Positions 1 to 59,189 of a DNA stretch of 64,000 nt are shown one piece after another. The notes under the pieces were generated by a model. That model worked only from the letters and a program-made list of their open reading frames with translations. It made no database searches and was not told the DNA's origin. How positions within the stretch are numbered: the stretch's first letter is position 1; every line of letters starts with the position of its first letter. The position numbers and the translations under genes are program-made. The DNA comes from Anisus vortex (Eukaryota > Mollusca > Gastropoda > Planorbidae), in NCBI GenBank assembly GCA_949126835.1, contig OX421494.1, positions 6,440,337-6,504,336 of the forward strand, read 5' to 3'.

Positions 1-179
1 TCCTCTAGTCTTTCTAGGATTATAAAGTTAAGCATGTCTATCCAACTAGAAACTTTTTAAATATTGTTTGCATATAAATCTATATATTCACTCACTTACA
101 CATACTCACACATTGAGACAAACACACACAACAACTTAGCAAATATTTCTTCATAATATATTCTCATATTTGTATTTTA

Positions 180-400
180 AAAAAAACGTTGCCACTTGAA
201 ATGGCGCGCAGACTCATCCCCTCTTCACCCGGGACTCGGCAGCCGTCTCGAGACTTGTTCATCCGTCCCACTCGTGAGTACAGCAACGCTAGCGCCTCCC
301 GTCCTGTTGCTCCTTTTTGGTGGGACGAGGCACTTCGCTGATCATTCTTGGTGGAACAGAAGTTGTTTTCTGAACTCAAAAGATGGGTTTATTTGAAACG
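180..400 (+). promoter_or_regulatory. GC-richer block upstream of the receptor start, possible 5' UTR or promoter
   Basis: This stretch is clearly richer in G and C than its AT-rich surroundings and lies 200-400 bases before the receptor ATG at 607. It could be a noncoding first exon or proximal promoter. A GTGAGT at about 269 could act as a donor. No TATA box or initiator is convincing, so the role is an inference from position and composition only. Confidence 0.25.
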
Positions 401-606
401 TTAAGGCAAGACAGTTTGAATAGTAACACTATTTTGTTTCTACAGATTCTAGATTCTAAAAAAGTGTTGATCAGGCCTGCAGACTGGAATATATTTATAT
501 AGTGATATGTTGCACTTAATTCATGTTCTTATTCAGTGTATGAATCAGCAAGTTCTCAAATCAATCAGGGGGAATTAATTGATCATTCGCTACTGGACTA
601 ATTAGT

Positions 607-47759
<47,153 letters not shown>

Positions 47760-49750
47760 CGTCTGACCTGTCACGTGCTTTTTTCTGAGGCGTGGGCGAT
47801 TTGTGATAAGCGTGGAAATTTTATGATAATTTGTGATGTGTGCAAAAGAAACAATGCTCCACGTAATTTTGACAACCTCCAATTCTTCCAATTTGAACTG
47901 AATATAATAATATCTCAATAAGAATGTTACCTTGCAATTAACCGTGAATAGACTCTTAATATGCATCTGTTAACTAGCCCAGATACATGTGATTTAGCAT
48001 TACAAACAAGTTTGATATCCGTCAAAACAATCATCGTCTTACAATTCCTACTGAACTTCCTAAGGTTCGCGTTTAGCCAAGTAATTCCAGGTACAGCAAC
48101 TTCTTCTACGTCTTCAGCGTTCCATTTTGCTTTCCTTTGCTGCATGAGACTGGCAGTCATGTTTCTCTGATGAACCGGGGCTGTTGTTGGTCTGCGAATA
48201 GCTTTGGGCCCCCCAAAGATGTTCCTCCATGGTGGCTGCCAAAGGCCAGGCCTAGTTACGGGCTACTCCGTGGAGTGGACACCATTGTAGGGACAACAAA
48301 AACCCGTTCTCCTTCCCCCGGAAATTCATTGGAGATTACCTCAATTACCGTAATTCTTCAAATACTTTTGAAAATACCTCATTGATTCTGTGTGTGTCTG
48401 AATGTCTGCGCATGTGTGTTTGTATGTGTGTGTGTGCTCGTGTGTGTGTTCAAAAAAGCTGTCTTTATTGATGTTCATTTTTATAGTTTTAAACTCACCA
48501 ATCCCACTTGAAGAGCATGATCTGTTTCTCAAAAAATTATTTGCTGAGTTTGTTTAAAAAAACAAAAAAACTTCGTGAAAAAAGTTTATATTTCTGTTAT
48601 TTGATGACTCGAATGACTTCTTTTCGGAATTCCAGATTCCCTTTTGCACTGTACACTTCCGTTTTATTTAATCTCTTTGATTTTCTCAATGAAAAAGTAA
48701 TATCAAAATCGAAAGCTGCATAGAGCGGAAACATTTGAGCAAACGTATGAGCGTAGAAGTCTTTTAAAACAGCGTTATTGTATGCGCACGGAAAAAGAAC
48801 ATATAAACTCTAAAAATAGTCTTTGGTTAAAAATATTGGATCATTTTTTTTCAGTATATTTCTTTGTTGTCAAGTGGTTTAGTGTTATTATAAAACCTAT
48901 AAAACCTATAAAACCTATATGTTTCATTGACCAGACTCCTGAAATTCACAATGCACATGAAATGTACCTGTATATTATACATATAAAACATATCATATAA
49001 ACATAGTTGTGGGAATTATAATTCTTTTTATGGTGTTTATATCTTCACTGGTCAACGTTTACAATCTCGCTATTACAGTCTCTACACGTTGACATATTAT
49101 TATAGTGGATAAAGCCAGTTAGTCAAGAAACAGGTGTTCATTTAGTGATTCAATAAAAGATGATACTAACAACATTTTGTGTAACCTTATATTATATAAA
49201 ACAACATGCGTTTCTTCTATAGAACCGAGACCACTGAGAGGTTTATAAAGTGCTTGAGTAAGGCTGACATTGGGATGCTTTAAAATGAAAAAATTAAATT
49301 TAAACATAATGTTATAATGTGTAGTTTTATTTATGGTCCTAATTTGAACAATTTGGACCACAGGGAAAATATACCATCGGAATTCCCTCTCTAAATATCT
49401 GATAAATAGTATTTACTCTTTTTTATTTAGTTGGTTTTTTTACTTTATCATTGCTTGACTAAATGGGAAATACCTACAACAATAACATTAAGATTTTTTT
49501 AATGCCCTCCCTTTAATAACGTTTATTGTACTAAAAACACCAAATATATTCATTACAGATGCAACATTGTATTACATATATGTATAGACCTATATTATAT
49601 GTATATTCACACTTAGACAATTCCAGCATTAAAGGTTGTGTTTTACAAAAAAAAAAAAAATTATTCTTGCTGCTTTTGATATAATAATCATTTAAATAAG
49701 AACATTTTTACTAGTAAAAGAGAAAGGTAAGTTTATTGCAAATGCATGAA
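47760..49750. other. Receptor 3' flank and intergenic sequence
   Basis: It should hold the receptor 3' UTR. No AATAAA occurs close to the stop. The first clear one is near 49150, so the mRNA end is uncertain. A partial MITE A interior lies at 48585-48835, and a GTGTGTG patch at 48385-48450. Confidence 0.4.
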
Positions 49751-49799
49751 AAAAACATTAATAAATCCAGACATTCTGATTGTGGGATGTACAGAAAAG

Positions 49800-50110
49800 C
49801 TTAGAGTAGCCATAATCTGGTGGGGAAACAGGAGGAACTCCTTTCAACTGTAAAACGACGAAAGCTGAGATGGTTTGGTCATACTGTAAGGCATGACTCC
49901 TTGGCCAAAACCATCCTACAAGGTACAGTGGAAGGAGCACACAGAAAAGATGCCAGAAATAGAATTGTTTGGACAACCTGAAAGAGTGGACAGAACTACC
50001 TCTTGCTTCTGCAAACAGCTTCTGACCGGGTCGAATGGAGAAATCTGGTTACGAGCATCGTCGAAGCACCCTCACGACAAAAGTAACGGATCTGATGATG
50101 ATGATGATAG
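49800..50110 (+). pseudogene. RTE-like LINE 3' fragment
   Basis: Reading gives KRRKLRWFGHTVRHDSLAKT, ILQGTVEGAHRKDARNRIVW and a broken continuation, then GATGATGATGATGATAG. It is the typical C-terminus of RTE-type LINEs with frameshifts. Confidence 0.8.
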
Positions 50111-50286
50111 AGTAGTCTGTGCAAGAAATACTGTTCCAGAACAAGTGAATCATTACATTCAAACCGTATAATGTAAATATTGTGTAATTAAGTAATGTCA
50201 ATTGACAAGTCTTAACGTGTATGCATGCATAAAAGGTCACGTGCAAAAACATTTCCGTTCTTATTCGATCATTTTCTTCGAAACAA

Positions 50287-50435
50287 TGTCTGCGTGCTAC
50301 TTTACTGGTTGTACTCAAATTTGTTGGGGATTAAAATTTATTTCATTTCCAAAAGATGTTTACAAAAGAAAACAATGTATTGTGAAAGTCAGAAATGAAA
50401 AATCACCTTTTTATAATATCAAACTTATTGCTTAG
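50287..50435 (+). pseudogene. THAP-type zinc finger fragment
   Basis: The ORF MSACYFTGCTQICWGLKFIS and FPKDVYKRKQCIVKVRNE has the Cys-x4-Cys and FP-D-R pattern of a THAP N-terminus. It ends before the later Cys/His ligands. It is probably a relic of a THAP-containing DNA transposon or gene. Confidence 0.5.
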
Positions 50436-50439
50436 TGCA

Positions 50440-50915
50440 AAAGAATTTTTGTTTTTCGTTTTTATGAATTTACGCATTTTGTTTTTCAATAACCAAGAAG
50501 ACGCAACTCTTGACTCATTTATTTCGTAAACAAATAAACATTTAACCTCAAGCGACTAACACTTGAGTATTAATTGTCGCCTACTCACTTTTGATGTTAA
50601 AAACGGATTCGTCATAACTAATATTGTATCCTTTGTATAATTCTAAAAAACTAGAACTGGCCGTCGAGGTTGAAATCAATTGTCAAACACCAGCAAAAGC
50701 ATGCTTTTTTTGTTTATTAGTTTAAAAATAGAACAGGAAGTTCACGAACATTCGGGTTCAAAAGTTCACGCCTCATTAAAACTTGTCAATGATAATCTCC
50801 TGCTTACATCTGTCAATTACATAATAACAAGTTCAGGTAATTCCAATTGTCGATCAAAAGGAATACACTTATATTCTTTTTTTTTTTTGGGGGGGGCTGT
50901 ATATTGCTAGGTGGC
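50440..50915. other. Unannotated intergenic sequence
   Basis: No feature is recognised apart from T and G runs near 50880-50895. Confidence 0.35.
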
Positions 50916-50917
50916 GC

Positions 50918-51640
50918 AAAGCACTGATCTCTAAAAAGAATGAATTAGGCTCGGAAGTAACATTCTTGAGGAAATTTCCGCCATTTTGTTTATACTGTCA
51001 CTGATCAATATATATAATTTATTTAGATGTTTGTTTCTGCTGTATATTCTCCTAAGCCGTTTGACTAATCGGGTTAAAAGTTAAATGTATAATTTGGAAA
51101 CGTCCTCCAAAATAAAGTTTTATTTTTTTAACAATATTGCTTAATTCGTTAATTTATTTTTTAACATAAACTTAGACCTTTACTAATCACCGTATGTTAA
51201 GGTTATACAAAGGGCGCAGTTTCCAAATGATGTCCCTTTGAAATGCTTTAAAATTTTGTGTGTGTTCGGGACCGGGTTTTTCCGTACTGCGAAATATTGC
51301 TGTCTACTTTTTTTTTATTATTAACTTTTTTTATTGTTTGGTATTTGTTTTCTTTTGATCGTATCATTGTGAGTTTTATATTATTAATAAGAAGTCAGAA
51401 GCTTGACAGCAACAATCCATTTGCATATTGTGTAAAATGGCAGCAACATAGATTCCGTTCCGATCTATTTATAGATCAGTGGCACAGTAAGTTTTAGACA
51501 CAATTTTGTTTATATCGGTAAGTGCAGTGACATTTTTAGTTTTTCCTTTCTTCTATAGATCAGTGCTTTTCTTCACTTTGCTCAAACCCATTTATTAAGA
51601 AGGCGCAATCCATTCTTTTTATAGATCAGTGGGCGCAAAC
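50918..51640. mobile_element. MITE B compound with a nested Helitron-like fragment
   Basis: CACTGATCTCTAAAAAGAAT at the left and the reverse of CACTGATCTATAAAAAGAAT at about 51605-51632 bound the block. Helitron-like sequence starts at 51005 (TCAATATATATAATTTATTT after an A) and fades near 51240. Extra TATAGATCAGTG ends at about 51472 and 51556 suggest more than one insertion. Confidence 0.6.
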
Positions 51641-51954
51641 GGACTAATGGATTAGGCACTTAAGCAAAATTATTGATGCAAGCTTTCATCATCATATTAC
51701 ACTATCACTGATATATTATATTATATAAATAACCATCGTTGGCATTTCCATGTTAAAATTATATTTCTTCAACACTGACATAAAAATATTGTTTATTTCA
51801 ATACAGATATATATTTTAGTAAAATTCTACGATATTTTGTCCTATTTTTATTTACACCTTAATAGTTTGTTTTTTATATTTTATTGACGTAACTTTTATC
51901 ATTTATAAATATGACAGTTTATATTTTTTTTTATTAATTCATCATCCATATGGC

Positions 51955-52045
51955 CGGTGAAAACGCGTTTATCAGTTTCTGTGGCCACGGCATACTAGTG
52001 GATTGTGTGACCAGCACATTTGCCCAATCGCCTTTACTTCACATT
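51955..52045 (-). mobile_element. tRNA-derived SINE copy 8, 3' half only
   Basis: TTTCTGTGGCCACGGCATAC and CGCCTTTACTTCACATTAAC in reverse orientation. Confidence 0.72.
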
Positions 52046-52059
52046 AACTAAAGCATAAA

Positions 52060-52515
52060 TACAAATTATACTAGAAACTAAATAGAAACTAAAAAATATA
52101 AATAAAGACTGAATAAAAATAATAAATGTAAACTAAATATAAATAGGCCTATAAACTACAAATTAAAACTTAATAGAAGCTATAGTTATAAACTCTAAAT
52201 ACAAAACTAATATAAGTAATAAACTAAATATTATAAACTATAAATGTAATCTATAGGCCCTTATATATCATACACATATAAATTATAAATATAAACTAAA
52301 TTTGAACTAGAAATATGACTAAATATAAACTATAAATGTAGACAAAATGTAAACTAAAAATATTAACTATAGTTATAAAATATAAATAAAAAATATAGTT
52401 ATAAAATATAATTATAAACTATAATAATAAAATAAAAATATAAAATATAATTATAAAATAAAATATAAAATTTTATTATAAACTAAATATTAACTATAAA
52501 TATAAACTAAACCGG
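52060..52515. repeat. AT-rich TATAAACTAAATATAAAC satellite
   Basis: An irregular 11-16-bp word of ATAAACTA and AAATATAA type. A similar block lies at 57390-57545. Confidence 0.8.
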
Positions 52516-52923
52516 CCACAAGCAAAAATATATATATTTTTTTGGGGGTGGCGGGGGGGGGTTAATAAATTTTTTTCATATATCTTGAAAACAGCTCGTT
52601 AGCAATGACATATTAATACACATCATACAGGCCAAAAAATAAATATATTGACAGGCAGTCGAGTGGGTCGATAGACAGATCGGCATTTGGGTATGGACGA
52701 GAATTGAATAGATAGTTTACATAGCCATACTTAGAGGATTATGAAAACTGTCAGACTGATATGATGTCACACACAGCAGATAGAGAGATCCTGAGGCCCA
52801 ATGCATACACATGGATAGATTTAGCAAGACCTACTTATTCTTCAATGTTATTTCCAGTGACAGATCCTATATAATAAAACTCCAGTTCTCTATGAGCCTC
52901 GGCTTAAATTTCTTTACTCAACG

Positions 52924-53201
52924 GCGGCACGGTGGGGGAGCAGCAGAGCGTTCCATTGGCGTACCGAAGGTCCTGGGTTCGAATCCTGGTGAAGGATAGG
53001 ATTTGTTCTCGGGTCTTGGATGTGTCGCTGAGTTTACCCAGTACCTGACTTGAGTTGGGGTAAAGTAAAGGCAGCTGGGGGCATTGTGTTGGCTACATAA
53101 TCTCCTAGATACCGTGGCCACAGAAACAGGCAAACGCTGCTTCACCGATCCCTGATCCCTATGGATCAATTAGGCCCCACGGGATACTTTACTCTTACTT
53201 C
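52924..53201 (+). mobile_element. tRNA-derived SINE copy 9
   Basis: GGCACGGTGGGGGAGCAGCA, CTGGGTTCGAATCCTGGTGA (box B intact), GAGTTGGGGTAAAGTAAAGG and a GGGATACTTTACTCTTACT end. Confidence 0.85.
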
Positions 53202-53274
53202 CTTTACTTATGACTGTTTCACTGTAGATCTTACTGTCACTAGTTTTCAAAAGATATGTCACTAATTTCTAGAG

Positions 53275-53458
53275 CAAGGGTCGGACACCTTTTTCTAACG
53301 GTGTGCCAAAGTAGGATTTCTAATTCCTTCAGCGTGCCAACAGCCTAAAAGTCAACCCACTCTTTTCTATAATTGTCTTCTTCGAAGTCTTGCGCGTGCC
53401 ATTTAAAATGGCTGGGCGTGCCTCATCTGGCACGCGTACCGTAGGTTGCCGATCCACG
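53275..53458. mobile_element. hAT MITE, 184 bp, GTCGGCAACC family
   Basis: Left end CAAGGGTCGGACACCTTTTT; right end, reversed, CGTGGATCGGCAACCTACGG. It shares text with 40400-40580 and with the ends of 42239-43868. Confidence 0.78.
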
Positions 53459-53466
53459 TTCTAGAC

Positions 53467-54255
53467 CATAGGTTCTCAACGGGGGCGATATCGCCCCCCG
53501 GGGGGCGGTGAGAAGTTTTTGGGGGGCGCTGACATTCCCGGGGGCGATTGGGGGGCGGTGAAGGGCAAGTGGGTGGTACAAACGTACCTGATATATTTTA
53601 ACACCTCAGCTATTTGAATCGATTAGTTTTTGGAGGAAAAATGTGATGTAAACGCAAGTACTCGATGAAGTAGGGGTCAGTATTTGGCAAATATAGTGTG
53701 CGGCTGGCTGGTCCTGTGGTTGGCACAGAGATCTGTCAACCCTGCTGACCGATCACTCTCGCCCTAACATCTTATTAATGATTATTAATGATATTTTGAT
53801 CTCAGTTTAACAGAGATGTCCTTAATGTGTTTTAAACATCATGAGGAAAAACAGGAAAGCAATGGTATTAAGTGGTAAAGATAAGTAGTAATCATACATA
53901 CTGGGTAGTTATTGCAATGCTTGGAAATATACATACAAATTATTTAGTCATATAATATTTATATAATTTTCAAATACTTTTTACAATTTGATCATTTCAA
54001 AGTTATAAATTGTAAGCCATTTATTTTTTATAAAAGAAAAAAAAAACAGACATTTTAGCTCAAATAAAACGGGCTAATTATTTCCCTTTAGTTAAAAAAT
54101 GTTTCCACATTAGATTCAATAGTGATGCCGAAGAAGTTCTGTTTTGTAATATAAACAAATATTACTGATTATTAAAAAAGTTGGGGGTGGGGGGGCGGTG
54201 AGCGGAAAAATATTGTAAAAGGGGGCGGTGAGCCGAAAAAGGTTGAGAACCTATG
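53467..54255. mobile_element. hAT MITE, 789 bp, CATAGGTTCTCAAC family
   Basis: Ends CATAGGTTCTCAACGGGGGC and, reversed, CATAGGTTCTCAACCTTTTT. The interior parallels 22414-23469, including GTACAAACGTACCTGATATA and TTTCCACATTAGATTCAATA. Flanks are TTCTAGAC on both sides, identical. Confidence 0.85.
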
Positions 54256-54263
54256 TTCTAGAC

Positions 54264-56207
54264 CAGTGATGGCGAACCTTTGTGAGGCCGCGTGCCCAAA
54301 GTGCAATACAAGACCAACTTATTTCTTTCAACGTGCCAACACAGCAATTAAAACAAAATACTGAGGTTTTACTTTAGAAAAAGCAAATAGCTCATACAGA
54401 GTTGACTGAACTAATTAACAACTTTTGGTCCAAAAAGAATAAATTAACAGATCTTTGAATGATACAAACTGTCTTTTATATAAAAAAAAAACATGAGCTG
54501 TAGTGAATGAAGAAATAATATATCACAATCGCTGTTGTGTGCATGCTGATAATTTGTCAAGCTTTTGCTCATACTCCGTAACTTTAACTTTAAGAGCGAC
54601 GCATGCAGTACTCAGGTCATCTGTCAGTCTGTTACTGGTATCAGATTTGATATAATTTAAAGTTGAAAACAGCTGCTCACAAGCATAAGAAGACCCAAAC
54701 AAAGTAAGAAGTACAACCCCAAGTGCTTTCATTGACTTAAAATTATTTGACAGAGAATTCCACACTTTAAGGATTTCATCATCAGAACTACCAACTGTGC
54801 TGTCCTTTGCCATCCTTTCACACTCTATCTTCTCAAGTGTTTCACGCAGATAATAGAATTTTTTTTTCCTGATTGAGCGTTCTTGAAATTCCAATAGCTC
54901 CATTTTCAGATTTCCTAAATCTAACCACAATAAGCAGGAAAGATCACGTTTTTCAAATTTGGCTTTATCCGGGGAAGTAAGAAAAGAGGGGTGTCTCCAT
55001 CTTACCGAACTGTACAAATTTATTACCGAAATTCGCAGCTGCAACAATGCTAGAAAATTCCTTGCAAATTTCCTGATGGCTTGTATTCCTATTGTTGTTT
55101 CTGAATCTTGCAGTTGTTTATTCAGTTCATTGAAATGTGCTGTAAAATCTGTACAAAAAACATGAGGTTGGTAAGCCAGGCCATATCAGTGATCTGTGGA
55201 TAATCCTGCCCCTTTTGAATCATAAACAGCCTAATTTCATCCAAGCATGCTACCAATCTCTCCAATACTCGACCTCTGCTCAAGTGCAGCCACCTGTGAT
55301 TATTGTAAATGAATAAAGTATTATACTGCACCTTGACCTCATCAAGAAATGCGTGAAACTGTCGACAGTTAAAAGCACGGGTCATGATGTAATTGACCAT
55401 TTTCTTGACATCTTTGAGGATAGCATCTTCTTGCTGCTATCCCTGGCACAAAGAGATTCTTGGAATATAATAAATTGAAACTGAACGACTGTGTGTTTTG
55501 CTTCTTTGACAAAGAACTGTATGAAACCTGATATGCGTCCCCCACCATGTAATTTTAAGGTGCCCCGTCACTAGTAACTGAAACAACTTTTTTTCTGGTT
55601 TTATATCGTGTGCCAAAAAAGATTCAATAACAGCATTGTGGATATATATCCCTTGTGTTCTTTAAGGCAAATATGAAAATTTCACCAGCACTTTTCTCAT
55701 AATTCCACCAACCGCGTAATGCAAAATTTCCACAAGCCTTGCATGATTATTTATATATGTGCTTTCACCCAAGCACATGGAGTAGCAGGCAGACTTTTGT
55801 AAGTCAGTAATGATCTGCTGACTAACATCACTTGGGATCTCAGAGATGCGTTGCATAATTTTATCTTTGTTGGGAAAATCATTAAAAAAGGGAATTACTA
55901 CCAGCCAACATGGCCGTTTTCAGAAAATCCTCCACCATGTCTTGCTCGCTTCTGTCTGATGAATTGTTTAAGAAAGATAGTCTACTTACAAAAACTAGTA
56001 ACAGGGTGAAATATTTCCTCAATTTTTCTTCAAGAAACTCTTTCCATTCATCGTCGATCCGACAAAATGGCAATTTTAAATAGACGATCCCATCCCTAGC
56101 GGTGTGGCCATAACTAAACCGTTCCATTTTTGGCAAATGCTCGCGTACCCACAGAAATGGCTTCGCGTGCCAGCTGTGGCACGCGTGCCATAGGTTCGCC
56201 ATCGCTA
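54264..56207 (-). pseudogene. hAT (ZBED/Buster-like) transposon with degraded transposase
   Basis: Ends CAGTGATGGCGAACCT and, reversed, TAGCGATGGCGAACCT. On the minus strand, separate ORF pieces line up in hAT order: 56202-55882, 55856-55662, 55400-55122 (with RWLHLSRGRVLERLVACLDE and DMAWLTNLMFF) and 55047-54523. The last holds the C-terminal dimerisation-type text FGSSYACEQLFSTLNYIKSD and NRLTDDLSTACVALKV. Stops and frameshifts between pieces show it is dead. The BED finger is not evident. Confidence 0.85.
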
Positions 56208-56215
56208 TTCTAGAT

Positions 56216-56545
56216 TATAAACTGCTTGATTTCTCTATGTGGGCGTGAGTTGTTTAGGTGTTAGTTGTACTGGTGGTCGGTAAGATCGATAACACTTTGA
56301 TCTATTTAGGTGACATTGGGTCAGTTCCAAGCTCGATATAGTAAAGATACGTCTTTATAGAACAGTGATGGAACACCCAACTTAACGCAATAACACAGAA
56401 ATAGAAAGTTACCAGTGGTAGAGTTATACAATAGTCTAGATAAATAATTTATAATACTAAAAATTTAAGCTTATTCCTACAGAATATACAAGTGTGAGCC
56501 CCTCCTAATGATTCAATAGATTCTGTTTGTTACTTTCATAAACAA
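56216..56545. other. Unannotated intergenic sequence
   Basis: No feature recognised. Confidence 0.35.
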
Positions 56546-56720
56546 AATCTTATCTTATCTGTTACAGACGCTCCTTCCTATAGAAGCTTATTGCGTCCTA
56601 CGGTCATCCGTGGTCCAAGTCTGGTCTTGCGTTTTTATTAATGTTTTAAATGATGTTATTTACTGGTTTTCCTGGTTTGTTTAAGCAACCCATTCCATGC
56701 CCGAAAGCCACTCGGGAAGA
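56545..56720 (-). mobile_element. RT-encoding LINE family, 3' fragment (reverse)
   Basis: AGACGCTCCTTCCTATAGAA, TTGCGTCCTACGGTCATCCG and AACCCATTCCATGCCCGAAA. Its truncated end joins a hAT interior. Confidence 0.82.
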
Positions 56721-57323
56721 CCTCCAAGAGGTGTTTATTATTAATTAAAAAACATTTTCCGTTTCTGAATGATGAAAACTTACTGTTAAATCCAATGTTT
56801 CTGAATGACATAGCGACACATTTCAGTGAGTTGGTTGCATTTACAAATACCAATGGAATGTATTAGCATTTCAACTGGATAGTGGATGTGATGATGCGGG
56901 ATAATGTGGCCAGTACGATGCTCTCGTGACTGTAATGTTCACACGTTGAGTTCCCTACCTCACTTGGTTCGTTGCTCTAGACGTCGATGGCAGTGTATTA
57001 GACCAGGCAATACTCTGTAAACAATGCTTGATATTTTTATTTGCGTACTAAATAAAATATTGGATTTGATATAAATGCAAATAAAAAGGATGCTAAACAC
57101 AAAGACAATATTTGCATGAAATATAAAGCTTCTTTAACCATTTTCTTTATGAATAATCTCCTTTGCCTTGGTCTTGCTACGGAGTTAAGTTAGTTGTATA
57201 CAAATAACACATTTTAAAAAAGTATAGGCCTAATATAGCAGGTTGACTTTTAGGCTGTTGGCGCGCTGAATGATTTAGGAATCCTAGTTTGGCACACTGT
57301 TAGCGAAAGGTTGCCAACCCCTG
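56721..57323. mobile_element. Right part of a GTCGGCAACC-family hAT element
   Basis: CAATGTTTCTGAATGACATA and GCAGGTTGACTTTTAGGCTG parallel 42310-43868. The end reads GTTGCCAACCCCTG, followed by TTCTAGTG (57324-57331). The left end was lost at the LINE junction. Confidence 0.72.
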
Positions 57324-57389
57324 TTCTAGTGTTTCTAGGTTTGGTGATTTGACTTATGGTGTTACTCGTGTTAATTTGGAATATTCACT

Positions 57390-57545
57390 ATATTATAAAT
57401 TATAAATATAAACTTATAAATACTAAACAAATATAAATTATAAATATAAACTAAATATAAATTATAAATATAATCTAAATATAAACTATAAATGTAGACT
57501 AAATATAAACATTAAATATAATCTATAATTATAAACTATAATGAT
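57390..57545. repeat. AT-rich TATAAACTAAATATAAAT satellite
   Basis: The same kind of irregular word as 52060-52515. Confidence 0.8.
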
Positions 57546-58055
57546 AAAATGTATAGCTCAGTGCCTTTATGTCGTCATCAACAACACCCCCCCCCCACCT
57601 CCCATCCCATTATATATATTTTGCATTGGTTTTATTTAGGCCCAACGTTGTCTTCATGTGTTACAGAGGTGACACCTTTGGGTGGGCGTGAGAGGTGGGC
57701 GGTGTGTACTTTATTCTGGCCTCCAGTACCACATTCAGTAGCTGCAGTTCTTCCTAACCAAATCTCTTCCTCTGAGCATTTAGTCCACATTTGCCGCTTC
57801 GTACACTTAATTGGGATTGTTCTAATTGCGACAATTTCGAGAAATTTATCTTTTTACGCCGTTTTGTTCAAGTCTCTCAGTAGACCAGATTTAAACGCCA
57901 TTATACAGTTTATACTTGTTTATATTTGCAACGGACCAATGTAGGCTATGTTTTGAAGACAAGTCGATGTATGGTAAGCCTATCAGAAAGTCTTCTATTT
58001 GTCCCTGCAAGTATGCTGAAAACAATTATTACATGCATTGGTTTTCATTAGTTTC
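57546..58055. other. Unannotated intergenic sequence
   Basis: ORF 57549-57944 (131 residues) shows no recognised domain. A C run lies at 57587-57595. Confidence 0.35.
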
Positions 58056-58059
58056 ATCG

Positions 58060-59170
58060 TCATCTTACCCTTGACCGTTATGGTCGTTGGGGGAAGCGAA
58101 TGGACACATCAGCAGTCATCTTTCTCCATTTTTACCTATCTTGAGCTTCTGTCAATAGTTTAGTCATTTGCAGCTTCTGTCAATAGTTCAGTCATTTGCA
58201 GCTTCTGTCAATAGTTCAGTCATTTGCAGCTTCTGTCAATAGTTCAGTCATTTGCAGCTTCTGTCAATAGTTCAGTCATTTGCAGCTTCTGTCAATAGTT
58301 CAGTCATTTGCAGCTTCTGTCAATAGTTCAGTCATTTGCAGCTTCTGTCAATAGTTCAGTCATTTGCAGCTTCTGTCAATAGTTCAGTCATTTGCAGCTT
58401 CTGTCAATAGTTCAGTCATTGGCAGCTTCTGTCAATAGTTCAGTCATTTGCAGCTTCTGTCAATAGTTCAGTCATTTGCAGCTTCTGTCAATAGTTCAGT
58501 CATTTGCAGCTTCTGTCAATAGTTCAGTCATTTGCAGCTTCTGTCAATAGTTCAGTCATTTGCAGCTTCTGTCAATAGTTCAGTCATTTGCAGCTTCTGT
58601 CAATAGTTCAGTCATTTGCAGCTTCTGTCAATAGTTCAGTCATTTGCAGCTTCTGTCAATAGTTCAGTCATTGGCAGCTTCTGTCAATAGTTCAGTCATT
58701 TGCAGCTTCTGTCAATAGTTCAGTCATTTGCAGCTTCTGTCAATAGTTCAGTCATTTGCAGCTTCTGTCAATAGTTCAGTCATTTGCAGCTTCTGTCAAT
58801 AGTTCAGTCATTTGCAGCTTCTGTCAATAGTTCAGTCATTTGCAGCTTCTGTCAATAGTTCAGTCATTTGCAGCTTCTGTCAATAGTTCAGTCATTTGCA
58901 GCTTCTGTCAATAGTTCAGTCATTTGCAGCTTCTGTCAATAGTTCAGTCATTTGCAGCTTCTGTCAATAGTTCAGTCATTTGCAGCTTCTGTCAATAGTT
59001 CAGTCATTTGCAGCTTTGTCCAACCTTTTATATTGTCGAACCAGCATTTCCGCTGACGGCCTCTCCAACGTCCACCTTCTACAGTGCCCTGGAGGAATGT
59101 TTTTGGCAGGTTATTATGTCATGACCGACCTATGTCAGCTTGCGCCGCTTGATTGTTGCCATATTGGTTT
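58060..59170 (-). pseudogene. RTE-like LINE 3' fragment split by a minisatellite
   Basis: 58075-58145 (ACCGTTATGGTCGTTGGGGG) and 59020-59170 (TCCAACGTCCACCTTCTACA, TGACCGACCTATGTCAGCTT) are the reverse of the fragment at 2930-3215. The space between is the 28-bp array, whose unit resembles the LINE text at the junction. Confidence 0.75.
58145..59015. repeat. 28-bp minisatellite, about 31 units
   Basis: The unit CAGCTTCTGTCAATAGTTCA plus GTCATTTG repeats almost perfectly. Two units carry CATTGG instead of CATTTG, at 58421 and 58673, exactly nine units (252 bp) apart. Confidence 0.97.
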
Positions 59171-59189
59171 CTTGATGGTCCACTAATTG

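Larger units (their letters stand above)
53267..56215. mobile_element. Chain of three hAT elements separated by single 8-bp TTCTAGAN copies
   Basis: Boundaries read TTCTAGAG (53267-53274), element, TTCTAGAC (53459-53466), element, TTCTAGAC (54256-54263), element, TTCTAGAT (56208-56215). Each element has its own terminal inverted repeats. The pattern follows if later elements inserted into the target copy left by earlier ones. The central TA matches the Buster-type nnnTAnnn target. Confidence 0.85.

Noticed and set aside
57549..57944. 131-residue ORF in the intergenic region
   Set aside because: No recognised domain; composition changes along the length and it starts in an AT satellite.
58137..59020. 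Possible CRISPR array of 28-bp repeats
   Set aside because: No unique spacers between units; it is a tandem minisatellite within LINE sequence.
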